The notes below the pieces were generated by a model. It was not told the origin of the DNA. It worked only from the letters and a program-made list of their open reading frames with translations, and ran no database searches. This document shows, piece by piece, positions 55,796 through 64,000 of a stretch of 64,000 nt of DNA. A program made the position numbers and the translations under genes. Source of the DNA: Aliiroseovarius sp. S1123 (GTDB lineage Bacteria; Pseudomonadota; Alphaproteobacteria; Rhodobacterales; Rhodobacteraceae); NCBI RefSeq assembly GCF_023015885.1, contig NZ_JALKBE010000003.1, positions 62,001 to 126,000 on the forward strand. The letters run 5' to 3'. Position 1 is the first letter of the stretch, and each line of letters begins with the position of its first letter.

Positions 55796-57235
55796 TCAGT
55801 CGTTCGACCAGCCCGACACGGCTTTGACTTCCAGAAAGTCCTCGATCCCCAGAATGCCGCCTTCGCGTCCATTGCCGGACTGCTTGTAGCCGCCAAAGGG
55901 CGAGCCTGCAGCGCGCGAAGTGCCGTTCATCTCGACCATGCCCGAACGCATCTGGCGCGCAACACGGTTGGCGCGGGCGCCGTCCTGCGTCTGGATATAG
56001 TTGGTCAGGCCATAGACGGTGTCATTGGCGATCTCGATGGCTTCTTCTTCCGTGTCGAATTTCATGATCGACAGAACCGGGCCAAAGATTTCCTCGCGAC
56101 CGATGGTCATATCGTTGGTCACGTCGGCAAAGACGGTGGGCTTCACGTAATAGCCTTTATTCAGGCCGTCAGGGCGCCCGGTACCACCCGCCACAAGGCG
56201 TGCGCCTTCGTCGATGCCCTTCTGGATCAGATCCTGGATCTTGTTCCACTGAAGCTCGTTCACAACGGGACCAACATGGCGGCCTTCTTCCGACGCAGGC
56301 CCAACCTGCACTTTGCCAGCCACTTCGGCAGCTTCTTCCACCACGCGATCATAGATCGAGCTTTGGACCAGCATACGCGAGGGCGCGTTACAGCTTTGGC
56401 CGGTGTTCTGCATCATGTGCAGGACGCCACGCTTCACGGCTTTCTCGTCCGCATCTTCAAACAGGATGTTGGCACCCTTGCCGCCCAGCTCCAGCGCCAC
56501 ACGCTTGATCGTATCGGCGGCGGCTTTCGAAATGGCGATGCCTGCACGGGTCGAGCCGGTGAAGCTGACCATGTCCACGTCGGGATGCGAGGTCAGCTGG
56601 CTGCCAACGCCCATGCCGTCGCCATTCACCATGTTGTAGACGCCAGCGGGGGTGCCGGCCTCGTCCATGATCTCGGACCAGACAATCGAGGACAGCGGCG
56701 CGACTTCAGAGGGTTTCAGCACCATGGTGCAGCCCGCCGCGGCCGCGGCCACAACCTTCAGCGTCACTTGGTTCATCGGCCAGTTCCACGGGGTGATCAG
56801 CGCGGTCACACCGATGGGTTCATAGAGCAGGCGGTCGTTCGGGGCACGCTCGCTCAGCATCTTGTCGAACTCGAAATCCTTGAAGGCACGGATGAAGTTC
56901 TTGATATGCCAGCTGCCAGAACCCACCTGCGAGCTGCGCGACAGATCAATCGGCGCGCCCATTTCAAGGCTCATGGCTTGGGCCAGATCTTCGGCGCGGC
57001 GGTTGTAGATCTCGAGAATGCTCTCGATCAGTTCCAGACGTTCGGCCTTGGATGAAAAGCCCCAAGTCTTGAAGGCTTCCTTGGCGGCGGCTACAGCGGC
57101 ATCCGTGTCGGCCTGATCACCAAGCGAAATGACCGCGCAGACCTCTTCGGTCGAAGGGTCAATCACATTGCAATCGTTGGCGGCGGCGGGGGCGACCCAT
57201 TTGCCGTTGATGTAAAAGTCGCGTTTCTCGATCAT
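55796..57235 (-). CDS. NAD(P)-dependent aldehyde dehydrogenase
   Basis: 479 residues. ITPWNWPMNQ, GCTMVLKPSEVAPLS (cofactor), FTGSTRAG, catalytic Glu in LELGGKGANILF and catalytic Cys in NTGQSCNAPSRM. Oxidises an aldehyde to its acid; the substrate is not given by sequence. The start at 57235 has AAGGAGT. A perfect 18-bp palindrome lies about 70 bases upstream, and the unit is bounded by terminators on both sides, so it is regulated separately from the homogentisate operon. Confidence 0.93.
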   Translation of the reverse strand: MIEKRDFYINGKWVAPAAANDCNVIDPSTEEVCAVISLGDQADTDAAVAAAKEAFKTWGFSSKAERLELIESILEIYNRRAEDLAQAMSLEMGAPIDLSRSSQVGSGSWHIKNFIRAFKDFEFDKMLSERAPNDRLLYEPIGVTALITPWNWPMNQVTLKVVAAAAAGCTMVLKPSEVAPLSSIVWSEIMDEAGTPAGVYNMVNGDGMGVGSQLTSHPDVDMVSFTGSTRAGIAISKAAADTIKRVALELGGKGANILFEDADEKAVKRGVLHMMQNTGQSCNAPSRMLVQSSIYDRVVEEAAEVAGKVQVGPASEEGRHVGPVVNELQWNKIQDLIQKGIDEGARLVAGGTGRPDGLNKGYYVKPTVFADVTNDMTIGREEIFGPVLSIMKFDTEEEAIEIANDTVYGLTNYIQTQDGARANRVARQMRSGMVEMNGTSRAAGSPFGGYKQSGNGREGGILGIEDFLEVKAVSGWSND

Positions 57236-57303
57236 ATTCCTGACTCCTTGGACGGGTTTGCGGCACTGTGGCACCACCGGGCTGGTTTCGCAACCCACGG
57301 AAA

Positions 57304-57321
57304 TATAATTTGATCAAATTA
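57304..57321. promoter_or_regulatory. 18-bp perfect palindrome, probable repressor operator
   Basis: ATAATTTGATCAAATTAT is fully self-complementary and AT-rich in a GC-rich background, 69 bases upstream of the aldehyde dehydrogenase start. TTGATCAA-centred palindromes are typical of MarR-family sites. No regulator gene is in the window. Confidence 0.6.
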
Positions 57322-57345
57322 TCAATGGAAATCAAGATGGATCAA

Positions 57346-57383
57346 AAAGAAAGGGCCCGCGCAGGTCTGCACGGGCCCCTTTT
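57346..57383 (-). terminator. Terminator of the homogentisate operon
   Basis: On the minus strand GGGCCCG and CGGGCCC pair around an inner GCAG/CTGC hairpin, followed by TTTCTTTTT, just beyond the DUF2783 stop. Confidence 0.85.
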
Positions 57384-57408
57384 CATGTCCAAAACGAAGC
57401 TTACAGCC

Positions 57409-57597
57409 TTATTTCTCGGCGGCTTTCAGCGCTTGGCTTAGCGCTTCACGGTCACCGACATGGTTGGCCAGAACCAGCACAAGGCGCGCGTTCAGCGCGT
57501 CGCTGTCTTCTTTGGTCAGACCTTCATGCGCGGCCAGAAGCTCGGCATAGAAATCGTCCACACCGTCGATGTTCGGGGTCAGGATCAAATCAGTCAT
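57409..57597 (-). CDS. DUF2783 small protein
   Basis: 62 residues, acidic and helical: LILTPNIDGVDDFYAELLAAHEGL, here as PNIDGVDDFYAELL, then DSDALNARLVLVLANHVGD. DUF2783 proteins typically sit next to FAD-dependent aromatic hydroxylases, as here, with 5 bases to the upstream gene. It may be an accessory subunit; role unproven. Confidence 0.85.
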   Translation of the reverse strand: MTDLILTPNIDGVDDFYAELLAAHEGLTKEDSDALNARLVLVLANHVGDREALSQALKAAEK

Positions 57598-57602
57598 GGG
57601 GC

Positions 57603-59225
57603 TTACTCCTTACCGATGGCGCGACGGATCGCGGCGCGGATCTGGTTGTCATCAAAGCTAGGGCGACGGGCTGCAACGTGCTGATCCGGGCGGATCAGAT
57701 AGACGGCGCTGTCATTGTCACCCAGATAGCGTTCACGCAAGGCGCCGGTCTTGTCGTCAGTGGTCGACAGGGCCAGACGGGTGACCTGAATGCCGCTTTC
57801 CTCGATCATGTCGGGGGCGTCAGCGTCGATGGTCAGCAGGATGAACTTATCCCCCAGCTTCGACAGCAGGAAGTCGTCCCCCAGCGGCGCATCGGGGCAG
57901 ACCGAACCGGGACGCGAGCGGGCGGGGCCGTCCAGCGCATCAGCCGAGTTCAGCGGCGAGCCATCATAGGTGCAGGGCACCGACAGACGGCCCGAGTTCA
58001 CCATCGGGCGCGCAAACTCGTGCTTTTCCGACAGGTCCAGCACGGCGTCGCGCAGAAGGCGGCTCATTTCCGATTTCGGGGTGATGAAATCGGTCGACCG
58101 GGTCGAGTTCAGGATGTTCTCGTCCGCACCGTGGATACGCTCGTAGTTATAGGTAGCCAGCAGGCTGTCGGGTGCTTCACCGCGCATGACCATGCCCAGT
58201 TTCCAACCCAGATTGTCCACGTCCTGCATACCCGAGTTCGCACCACGTGCGCCGAAGGGCGACACTTGGTGGGCGGCGTCGCCTGCAAAGAACACGCGAC
58301 CATGACGGAAGCTGTCCATGCGTTTGCACTGGAACGTGTAGATCGAGGACCAGACCATATCGTACTGCACGTTTTCACCAAGGAAGGCGTCCAGACGACG
58401 GCGGATGTTTTCCTCTTTCATCTCTTCCTTGCGGTCGACGTCCCAGCCAATCTGGAAGTCCACGCGCCAGACATCGTCGGGCTGTTTGTGCAGAAGGGTC
58501 GAGGCACCGCCACCGTGGGTCGGTTCAAACCAGAACCAACGCTCGGTCGGGAAATCGTCGTTCTTCATCTTGATGTCAGCAATCAGGAAGCTGTCTTGGA
58601 AAACCTTCCCGGTGAAGTCCAGATCCAGCATCGTGCGCAAGGGTGACGCGGCACCGTCACAGCCGATCAGCCATTCGGCTTCCAGCGTATAGGGGCCATC
58701 CGGCGTCATGATCTCGAGCGTGACATAGTCGTCATGCACTTCGACGTTATCGATGCGGTTTTTGCCGCGGATCTCGATCGGCGCGCCGTCCTTCTGCAGC
58801 TCTTCAAAGCGGTCCAGCTGGAAGCTTTCATAGTAAGGCTGCTGCATGTTGATGAAGGCGGGGTATTCGTGGCCTTCTTCGGGCAGAAGGTTGAATTCAA
58901 AGACCTGATCGTCCTTGTTGAACACCTTGCCGATGTTCCAAACAACGCCCTTGTCGACCATCGGCTTGCCGCAGCCATAGCGGCCAGCAACCTCAAGGCA
59001 CCGCTTGGCGAAACAGATCGCGCGCGAGCCCATGCCGACGCCTTCGTGGTCGTCCAGCACCAGCGTTGGAATACCTTGGCGACCAAGGTCCAGCGCGGTC
59101 GCGATGCCGATGGGTCCTCCACCCATCACCACGACCGGATGGCGCACGGGCGACGCCGCATCCTGATCGGCAGATTTCTTATAAGGATAGCGCTTATAGG
59201 CAAGCGTGTATCTATCGTCGAACAT
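57603..59225 (-). CDS. FAD-dependent aromatic monooxygenase, MhpA-like
   Basis: 540 residues of the PheA/MhpA hydroxylase group. FAD motif VVMGGGPIGIATALDLGR near residue 31, WLIGCDGAASPLR (DG motif region), and GDAAHQVSPFGARGANSGMQD (second FAD motif). A C-terminal thioredoxin-like part follows (DKFILLTIDADAPDM). It would hydroxylate a phenolic ring using NAD(P)H and O2. Being in the hmg operon, it may supply homogentisate from a hydroxyphenylacetate; that is inference. AGGAG precedes 59225. Confidence 0.85.
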   Translation of the reverse strand: MFDDRYTLAYKRYPYKKSADQDAASPVRHPVVVMGGGPIGIATALDLGRQGIPTLVLDDHEGVGMGSRAICFAKRCLEVAGRYGCGKPMVDKGVVWNIGKVFNKDDQVFEFNLLPEEGHEYPAFINMQQPYYESFQLDRFEELQKDGAPIEIRGKNRIDNVEVHDDYVTLEIMTPDGPYTLEAEWLIGCDGAASPLRTMLDLDFTGKVFQDSFLIADIKMKNDDFPTERWFWFEPTHGGGASTLLHKQPDDVWRVDFQIGWDVDRKEEMKEENIRRRLDAFLGENVQYDMVWSSIYTFQCKRMDSFRHGRVFFAGDAAHQVSPFGARGANSGMQDVDNLGWKLGMVMRGEAPDSLLATYNYERIHGADENILNSTRSTDFITPKSEMSRLLRDAVLDLSEKHEFARPMVNSGRLSVPCTYDGSPLNSADALDGPARSRPGSVCPDAPLGDDFLLSKLGDKFILLTIDADAPDMIEESGIQVTRLALSTTDDKTGALRERYLGDNDSAVYLIRPDQHVAARRPSFDDNQIRAAIRRAIGKE

Positions 59226-59291
59226 CGGGTTCTCCTCCGGCTGCGCGCGTTTCGTGTGGGGTCCGGCCCTCATGGCCGAACCCCGAAGGTC

Positions 59292-60242
59292 TTAGCCCTG
59301 CAGGGCGGCCCACATGTCCAGATCGCGCTGTGCGGTCCAGATGCGGGGGGTGTCGATGCCGCGAGCCTCGTCATAGGCGCGGGCGACGTTGAAGGGCAGG
59401 CAGTGCTCGTAGATGGCATAGTCTGCGAATTTCGGATCACACGCGGCGCGGACCGCGTCCCATGCTTCTTTCAGCGAACCACCACGGGCAGCCACTTTGG
59501 CGGCTGGGGCGTAGGTGCTGTAAACGAAGTCACGGGTGCTTTCGATGGCGCGCTCGACGGCTTCTTTGCCGATCAGGGCGCCGCCACGACCGGGCGCGAT
59601 GGCGTCCACGTCGAAGGACGCGATGTTGTCCAGCGTGTCGCCCCAATCCGAGAAGTGACCGTCGCCACAATAGCAGGCCGAGTGATCTTCCACGATGTCG
59701 CCGGTGAACATGACGTTCTGGTCCGGCACGTGAATCACGATATCACCCGCAGTGTGGGCACGGCCCAGATGCATCAGGTCAACGCGGCGGTTGCCCAGAT
59801 AGACGGTCATGTCGTCCGAGAAGGTGGTGGTCGGATAGGTCAGGCCGGGGATCGACTCGTGGCCTTCGAACAGGCGCGGGAAGCGCTGGAATTCGCTGTC
59901 CCAGTCTTCCTGACCGCGTTCCACAACCATCGCACGGGCTTGGTCGCCCATGATGATCTGATCCGCACCATAGGCCGACGCGCCCAGCACGCGCACGGCG
60001 TGATAGTGGGTCAGAACCACGTGGCTGATCGGCTTGTCCGTCACCGAGCGTACGCACTCGATCACTTTATTGGCCAGACGCGGGGTTGCCTGCGCTTCGA
60101 CGATCATCACGCTGTCATCGCCAATGATCACGCCCGAGTTCGGGTCGCCTTCGGCGGTGAAGGCATAGAGCCCCTCGCCGATCTGGTCGAAGGTAATTTT
60201 CTTTTCGGTCATGTCGCCTTGCGACGCGAATGCCTTTGCCAT
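59292..60242 (-). CDS. Metallo-beta-lactamase-fold hydrolase of the homogentisate operon
   Basis: 316 residues, cytoplasmic. MBL strands GVIIGDDSVMIVEAQ, then LTHYHAVRVLGA where the usual HxHxDH has become HYHAVR, then LGRAHTAGDIVIH, MFTGDIVEDH and PGRGG. The second half of metal motif 1 is lost and the final PGHG His is replaced by Arg. It could use one metal. It lies between the reductase and the FAD monooxygenase; it may hydrolyse a thioester or lactone formed in the pathway, which is inference. Confidence 0.8.
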   Translation of the reverse strand: MAKAFASQGDMTEKKITFDQIGEGLYAFTAEGDPNSGVIIGDDSVMIVEAQATPRLANKVIECVRSVTDKPISHVVLTHYHAVRVLGASAYGADQIIMGDQARAMVVERGQEDWDSEFQRFPRLFEGHESIPGLTYPTTTFSDDMTVYLGNRRVDLMHLGRAHTAGDIVIHVPDQNVMFTGDIVEDHSACYCGDGHFSDWGDTLDNIASFDVDAIAPGRGGALIGKEAVERAIESTRDFVYSTYAPAAKVAARGGSLKEAWDAVRAACDPKFADYAIYEHCLPFNVARAYDEARGIDTPRIWTAQRDLDMWAALQG

Positions 60243-60247
60243 GGTTG

Positions 60248-60775
60248 TCAGTCCTTGATGAGATAGTCGATTTGAATCACGCCGCCGCCATGGGTCTGGC
60301 TGGAGGCGAATGAGAGGTTGTGTTGTGGTCCGTCGGTGAACAGTTTGCGCCCGCCACCAAGAATGGTCGGCATCACGAAGACGCGCAGAGTATCGAACAG
60401 GCCCGCGTCAAGTGCTGCGCGCTGGGCTGCTCCGCCCCCCATGACCCAGACCTTCTTGTGCCCAGCCTTTTCGATGGCTTTGCGAAGGGTCTCGATGTCT
60501 CCGGCAGCGGTGACGTGATCTGCGGAATAATCGGCCTGATGGGTCAGGACATAGCTGGCGCGATCCTCGTAGGGCCACCCCCAGCCAAGCACCTGCTGGT
60601 GCGTTTCGCGCCCGGTGATCAGCGCGTCCACCTCTGAAATGAACGCGCCATATCCTCCGTCGCTTCCGTCGGCACCCATCGCCTCGTTGAACGGATCAAG
60701 CCATGCCACGCCACCGTCTGGGGTAGCGATGTAGCCATCAAGGCTCATGGCGATATATCCAACGTATTGCGTCAT
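60248..60775 (-). CDS. RibD C-terminal/dihydrofolate-reductase-fold protein
   Basis: 175 residues. YIAMSLDGYIATPDG at the start, ALITGRETHQQVLGW, VWVMGGGAAQRAAL (nucleotide-binding loop) and VMPTILGGGRKLF are typical of the RibD_C/YwjB-like DHFR fold. It probably reduces a small carbonyl or pterin-like compound with NADPH. Five bases from the MBL gene. Its presence in a homogentisate operon is not explained by the known pathway. Confidence 0.85.
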   Translation of the reverse strand: MTQYVGYIAMSLDGYIATPDGGVAWLDPFNEAMGADGSDGGYGAFISEVDALITGRETHQQVLGWGWPYEDRASYVLTHQADYSADHVTAAGDIETLRKAIEKAGHKKVWVMGGGAAQRAALDAGLFDTLRVFVMPTILGGGRKLFTDGPQHNLSFASSQTHGGGVIQIDYLIKD

Positions 60776-60787
60776 GCGCGGGGTACC

Positions 60788-62047
60788 TTACTTGGGCCAG
60801 CTAACGGCAGGCAGGATCTGCCCGACACAGTCGCCAAAGCCGATCTGGAAGCCGTCACCCTTGGCGGCACCGCGCAGGGTCAGGGTGTCGCCGTCCTCGA
60901 TGAACGTGCGGGTTTCGCCGGTGTCGAGCGTGAAAGGCTCGCGGCCCGCCCAGCTCATTTCCATCAGCGAGCCATATTCTGTCTTTGTCGGACCCGAGAT
61001 CGTGCCCGATCCCAGCAGGTCGCCCACATTCATAGCACATCCGCCAATCGCATGGTGGCACAGCTGTTCAGCGGCCGAGTAATACATGCGGGTGTAGTTG
61101 GTTTCGCCAACCACCGAAGCTTTATCCGCGCCTTCGGGCTGCATCAGCACCTGAAGCTCGATGTCATAGAGGCCGTCCTTGGAGCCATCCAGATAGGGCA
61201 GCAGTTCTTTCTCGCGTTCCGGCGTTGGGGCGCGGAACTCTTCCAAAGCGGCGGCGGTCACGATCCACGGGGAGATCGAGGTGCCGAAGGCTTTTCCCTG
61301 GAACGGGCCAAGCGGTTGGTATTCCCAACCTTGGATGTCGCGGGCAGACCAGTCGTTCAGCAGCACGTAGCCAAAGATCATGTCGTCGGCTTCGTCCACG
61401 GTGATCGGCTGACCGAATTCGGAGGGCTTGCCGACGATTGCACCCATTTCCAGTTCGATATCCAGACGCATCGAGGGTCCAAAACTTGGCATCTCGGCGT
61501 CGGGCGCTTTGCGCTGACCGTTCGGGCGGTGGATCGGGGTGCCCGAGATCACAACGGACGACGCGCGACCGTTATAACCGATCGGAATGTGCAGCCAGTT
61601 GGCCGGCAGATCGGGCGAGCCACGCAGGATCGCGCCCATGTTGGCGGCGTGCTGACGACCGGCGTAGAAGTCGGTGTATTCCGACACAAGGAACGGCATG
61701 TGCAGCTCGGCATCGGCTTGGGCCACAAGCAGAGGCGCAACCGCGTCACGCTCGGTCGAGCCTTCGCCAAGCAGTTGCCCAAGGCGGGCGCGCAGGGCGG
61801 ACCATGCGTCCGATCCCAGCTCCATCAGCTCGTTCCAGAAGGGCACGTCGAAGACGGGTTCATCACCGATCTCGATCAGGCCAGCTTCTTCGGCGGCCTG
61901 CATATCAAGGATCATGTCCCCGATGGCCACACCACAGCGCGGCTCGCTATCCGCGGTCGAGAACACGCCATAGGGCAGGTTGTTCAGGGGAAAGGGGGTC
62001 TCGGCAGAGTTCGCGCTGTCCACCCATGACTTTTTCAGTTGGCTCAT
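60788..62047 (-). CDS. fahA: Fumarylacetoacetase
   Basis: Last step of homogentisate breakdown: fumarylacetoacetate to fumarate plus acetoacetate. 419 residues. NLPYGVFSTADSEPRCGVAIGD, DFYAGRQHAANMG (catalytic His region), LDIELEMGAIVGKPSE and VLLNDWSARDIQGWEYQPLGPF (metal ligands, here LLNDWSARDIQGWE) match the family. Start MSQLKKSW at 62047 has AGGAT; 14 more residues could be read upstream. It starts 7 bases after maiA. Confidence 0.96.
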   Translation of the reverse strand: MSQLKKSWVDSANSAETPFPLNNLPYGVFSTADSEPRCGVAIGDMILDMQAAEEAGLIEIGDEPVFDVPFWNELMELGSDAWSALRARLGQLLGEGSTERDAVAPLLVAQADAELHMPFLVSEYTDFYAGRQHAANMGAILRGSPDLPANWLHIPIGYNGRASSVVISGTPIHRPNGQRKAPDAEMPSFGPSMRLDIELEMGAIVGKPSEFGQPITVDEADDMIFGYVLLNDWSARDIQGWEYQPLGPFQGKAFGTSISPWIVTAAALEEFRAPTPEREKELLPYLDGSKDGLYDIELQVLMQPEGADKASVVGETNYTRMYYSAAEQLCHHAIGGCAMNVGDLLGSGTISGPTKTEYGSLMEMSWAGREPFTLDTGETRTFIEDGDTLTLRGAAKGDGFQIGFGDCVGQILPAVSWPK

Positions 62048-62054
62048 GTGATCC

Positions 62055-62696
62055 TCACTCGGCATCCGGCTGTGCCTCGGGTCGCGCATCGGCGAAGGCG
62101 GGCAGGGCCAGACAGGTTTCTTCGATTTCGGTCAGACGCGGATAGGCGGTCAGATCCACCCCCCAGCGCCGTGCGTTATAGTACTGTGCGACAAGGCAAA
62201 TGTCTGCCAGCGTCGGCGTGTCGCCAAAGGCAAACTTGGTGCCCTTGTCGACCATCTGTTCAAGGGCGGCAAAGCCCGTGTCCATCCAGTGGACCATCCA
62301 TTGGCGCTTCGCCTCGGCATCCGCACCGAACGTGTCGCCCAGATGCTTGGCCACCCGCAGGTTGTTCACCGGATGAATATCCATCGCGACGACATGCGCG
62401 GCGGCCATCACCTTAGCACGTTTGACTGGATCTGCGGGCAGCAAGGCAGGCTCGGGCTGCACGGCCTCAAGATAGTCGATGATCGCCAGCGACTGGGTCA
62501 GGACAGTGCCGTCCTGAAGCTCCAACGAGGGCACCAGATGGGTCGGGTTCTTGGCCACATAATCTGCCGCGTGCTGCTGTCCGCCATCTTTCACAAGATG
62601 GACGGACACGTGATCCGCGCTAAGCCCTTTCAGGTTCAGCGCAATCCGCACGCGATAGGCCGCAGTGGACCGCCAGTATCCATACAGTTTCATCAT
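62055..62696 (-). CDS. maiA: Maleylacetoacetate isomerase (zeta-class GST)
   Basis: Glutathione-dependent cis-trans isomerase converting maleylacetoacetate to fumarylacetoacetate. 213 residues. [22 protein letters not shown] is the zeta-class N-terminus ([12 protein letters not shown]), with [11 protein letters not shown] and [11 protein letters not shown] for glutathione binding. The usual SSC motif reads RSTAAY, as in other alphaproteobacterial members. ATGA overlap with hmgA. Confidence 0.93.
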   Translation of the reverse strand: MMKLYGYWRSTAAYRVRIALNLKGLSADHVSVHLVKDGGQQHAADYVAKNPTHLVPSLELQDGTVLTQSLAIIDYLEAVQPEPALLPADPVKRAKVMAAAHVVAMDIHPVNNLRVAKHLGDTFGADAEAKRQWMVHWMDTGFAALEQMVDKGTKFAFGDTPTLADICLVAQYYNARRWGVDLTAYPRLTEIEETCLALPAFADARPEAQPDAE

Positions 62697-64000
62697 TTCT
62701 TGCCGGGCGTCCCGTCGAACTTCTTCTCAAGGCTGTCCCAGCAGTCGATGTAATCGTCCTGCAGCGGGGCTTCGTTTGCGGCGAAGGCTGTCAGGTGCTG
62801 CGGGAAGCGGGTCTCGAACATGAAGGACATGGTGTTGTCCAGCTTCTCGGGTCCAAGGTTCGAATTCGAGGCACCCTCGAACGCATCACGATCCGGCCCG
62901 TGCGGCAGCATCATGTTGTGCAAGCTGACACCACCGGGGACAAAGCCCTGCGGTTTGGCGTCGTACTGGCCATAGATGTTGCCCATCAGCTCGGACATGA
63001 TGTTCTTGTGATACCACGGCGGGCGGAAGGTGTTCTCGGCCACCATCCAACGCTCGCGGAACAGAACGAAGTCGATATTCGCGGTGCCGGGCTGGCCCGA
63101 GGGCGCCGTCAGCACGGTGAAGATCGAGGGGTCCGGGTGGTCAAACAGGATTGCGCCAACCGGGCAGTACGTTGTCAGGTCGTATTTATAGGGCGCGTAG
63201 TTGCCGTGCCACGCGACGACGTCCAAGGGCGACTGGCCGATCTCGGTCTTGTGGAACTGACCGCACCATTTGATGGTGATGGTCGACGGCACTTCGCGGT
63301 CTTCAAACGCAGCAACAGGGGCTTTGAAGTCACGCGGGTTGGCCATGCAGTTGGCACCGATCGGACCGCGGCCCGGAAGCTCGAATTTCTGGCCGTAGTT
63401 TTCGCAAACGAAGCCGCGCGCGGGGCCTTCCAGCAGTTCAACGCGATAGACAAGGCCACGGGGGATGATGCCGATTTCCTGCGGGGCAAGGTCGATGACA
63501 CCCAGTTCCGTATAGAAGCGCAGCTTGCCTTCCTGCGGCACGACCAGCAGCTCGCTGTCAGCCGAGAAGAAATAATCATCCACCATCGACTCGGTGACCA
63601 AGTAGACGTGGGTTGCCATGCCGACTTGGGTGTTCACGTCGCCCGCCGTGGTCATGGTCCGCATGCCGGTGATCCAGTTCAGACCTTCGGCGGTGGGCAC
63701 TGGATCCCAGCGATACTGGCCCAGCGAAATCACGTCCGGATCCACGCAGGGCGCGGATTTCCAGTACGGCACATCAATCTTGGTGTAGCGCGCCGAGTGC
63801 TTCACCGACGGACGGATGCGGTAACACCACGTACGCTCGGGCGGGTTGGCAGTGAAGGCGGTGCCGGACAGTTGCTCGCCATACAGGCCATATTCACATT
63901 TCTGCGGGCTGTTCATGCCTTGCGGCAGCGCACCGGGCAGAGCCTCGGTTTCGAAATCATTCGCCCAACCGGGCATGTAATACGTTTCGGTGCCAACGGC
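62693..64000 (-). CDS. hmgA: Homogentisate 1,2-dioxygenase, probably missing a few N-terminal codons
   Basis: Iron-dependent ring cleavage of homogentisate to maleylacetoacetate. At least 427 residues. [16 protein letters not shown]-like opening (here [17 protein letters not shown]), [40 protein letters not shown] and [17 protein letters not shown] carry the conserved His/Glu iron ligands region. The ATG at 63976 is possible, but the open frame continues to the window edge (AVGTETYY before the Met), and family members usually start several residues earlier, so the true start is probably outside. First visible gene of the operon. Confidence 0.95.
   Translation of the reverse strand, partial: AVGTETYYMPGWANDFETEALPGALPQGMNSPQKCEYGLYGEQLSGTAFTANPPERTWCYRIRPSVKHSARYTKIDVPYWKSAPCVDPDVISLGQYRWDPVPTAEGLNWITGMRTMTTAGDVNTQVGMATHVYLVTESMVDDYFFSADSELLVVPQEGKLRFYTELGVIDLAPQEIGIIPRGLVYRVELLEGPARGFVCENYGQKFELPGRGPIGANCMANPRDFKAPVAAFEDREVPSTITIKWCGQFHKTEIGQSPLDVVAWHGNYAPYKYDLTTYCPVGAILFDHPDPSIFTVLTAPSGQPGTANIDFVLFRERWMVAENTFRPPWYHKNIMSELMGNIYGQYDAKPQGFVPGGVSLHNMMLPHGPDRDAFEGASNSNLGPEKLDNTMSFMFETRFPQHLTAFAANEAPLQDDYIDCWDSLEKKFDGTPGKK

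Overview
The window looks like chromosome of a Rhodobacterales (Roseobacter-group) alphaproteobacterium. This rests on gene content and order (serB divergent from serC-serA; a rsfS-rlmH-gpmI-envC-ctpA cell-envelope run; leuCD and leuB; the homogentisate operon), GC-rich codon use and a short intergenic motif placed just after stop codons. No phage, transposase, integrase or CRISPR array is visible. Both edges cut genes: serA at the left and hmgA at the right.

Layout. 1-3.2 kb: serine biosynthesis (serA, serC, serB). 3.2-10.3 kb: TauE/SafE exporter, asparaginase, IalB-like secreted protein, rlmN, a Hint-domain protein with a perfect EF-hand loop, a methyltransferase and a LOG-family hydrolase. 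10.5-18.9 kb: dapD, an ionotropic-glutamate-receptor-like channel, a HAD phosphatase, a lipoprotein, dapE, rnr and a lytic transglycosylase. 18.9-29.1 kb, mostly minus strand: an MBL protein with an altered metal motif, rpe, rppH, ctpA, envC, gpmI, a carboxymuconolactone-decarboxylase-family protein, rlmH, rsfS and an MscS channel. 29.3-36.5 kb: leuC, leuD, two unrelated genes, leuB, a Na/Pi cotransporter and tRNA-Pro(CGG). 36.6-37.1 kb: a small cytochrome c.

37.7-53.3 kb is the most unusual part. Twelve codirectional genes form two dense blocks. The first encodes a small unknown protein, a large dynamin-like GTPase plus a shorter partner GTPase, a Roadblock/LC7-like protein, an unknown protein, and a second large/short GTPase pair. 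The second encodes a Ser/Thr kinase with one membrane span and a PDZ-like periplasmic part, an FHA protein, a PP2C phosphatase, and two secreted LysM + solute-binding-domain proteins, ending at a strong terminator. I infer an envelope-sensing phosphorylation switch coupled to membrane-acting GTPases. It resembles the kinase/phosphatase/FHA module of type VI secretion systems, but no secretion genes are present. I know of no described system with this composition.

53.4-55.6 kb: two DUF1538 membrane proteins with a PII-like and a CBS-domain protein. 55.8-57.2 kb: an aldehyde dehydrogenase behind an 18-bp perfect palindrome. 57.4-64 kb: one minus-strand operon, hmgA-maiA-fahA followed by a RibD-like reductase, an MBL protein, a FAD monooxygenase and a DUF2783 protein, which is tyrosine/homogentisate catabolism with an extra hydroxylase.

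All assignments come from reading sequence and recalling family motifs. No database search was run.
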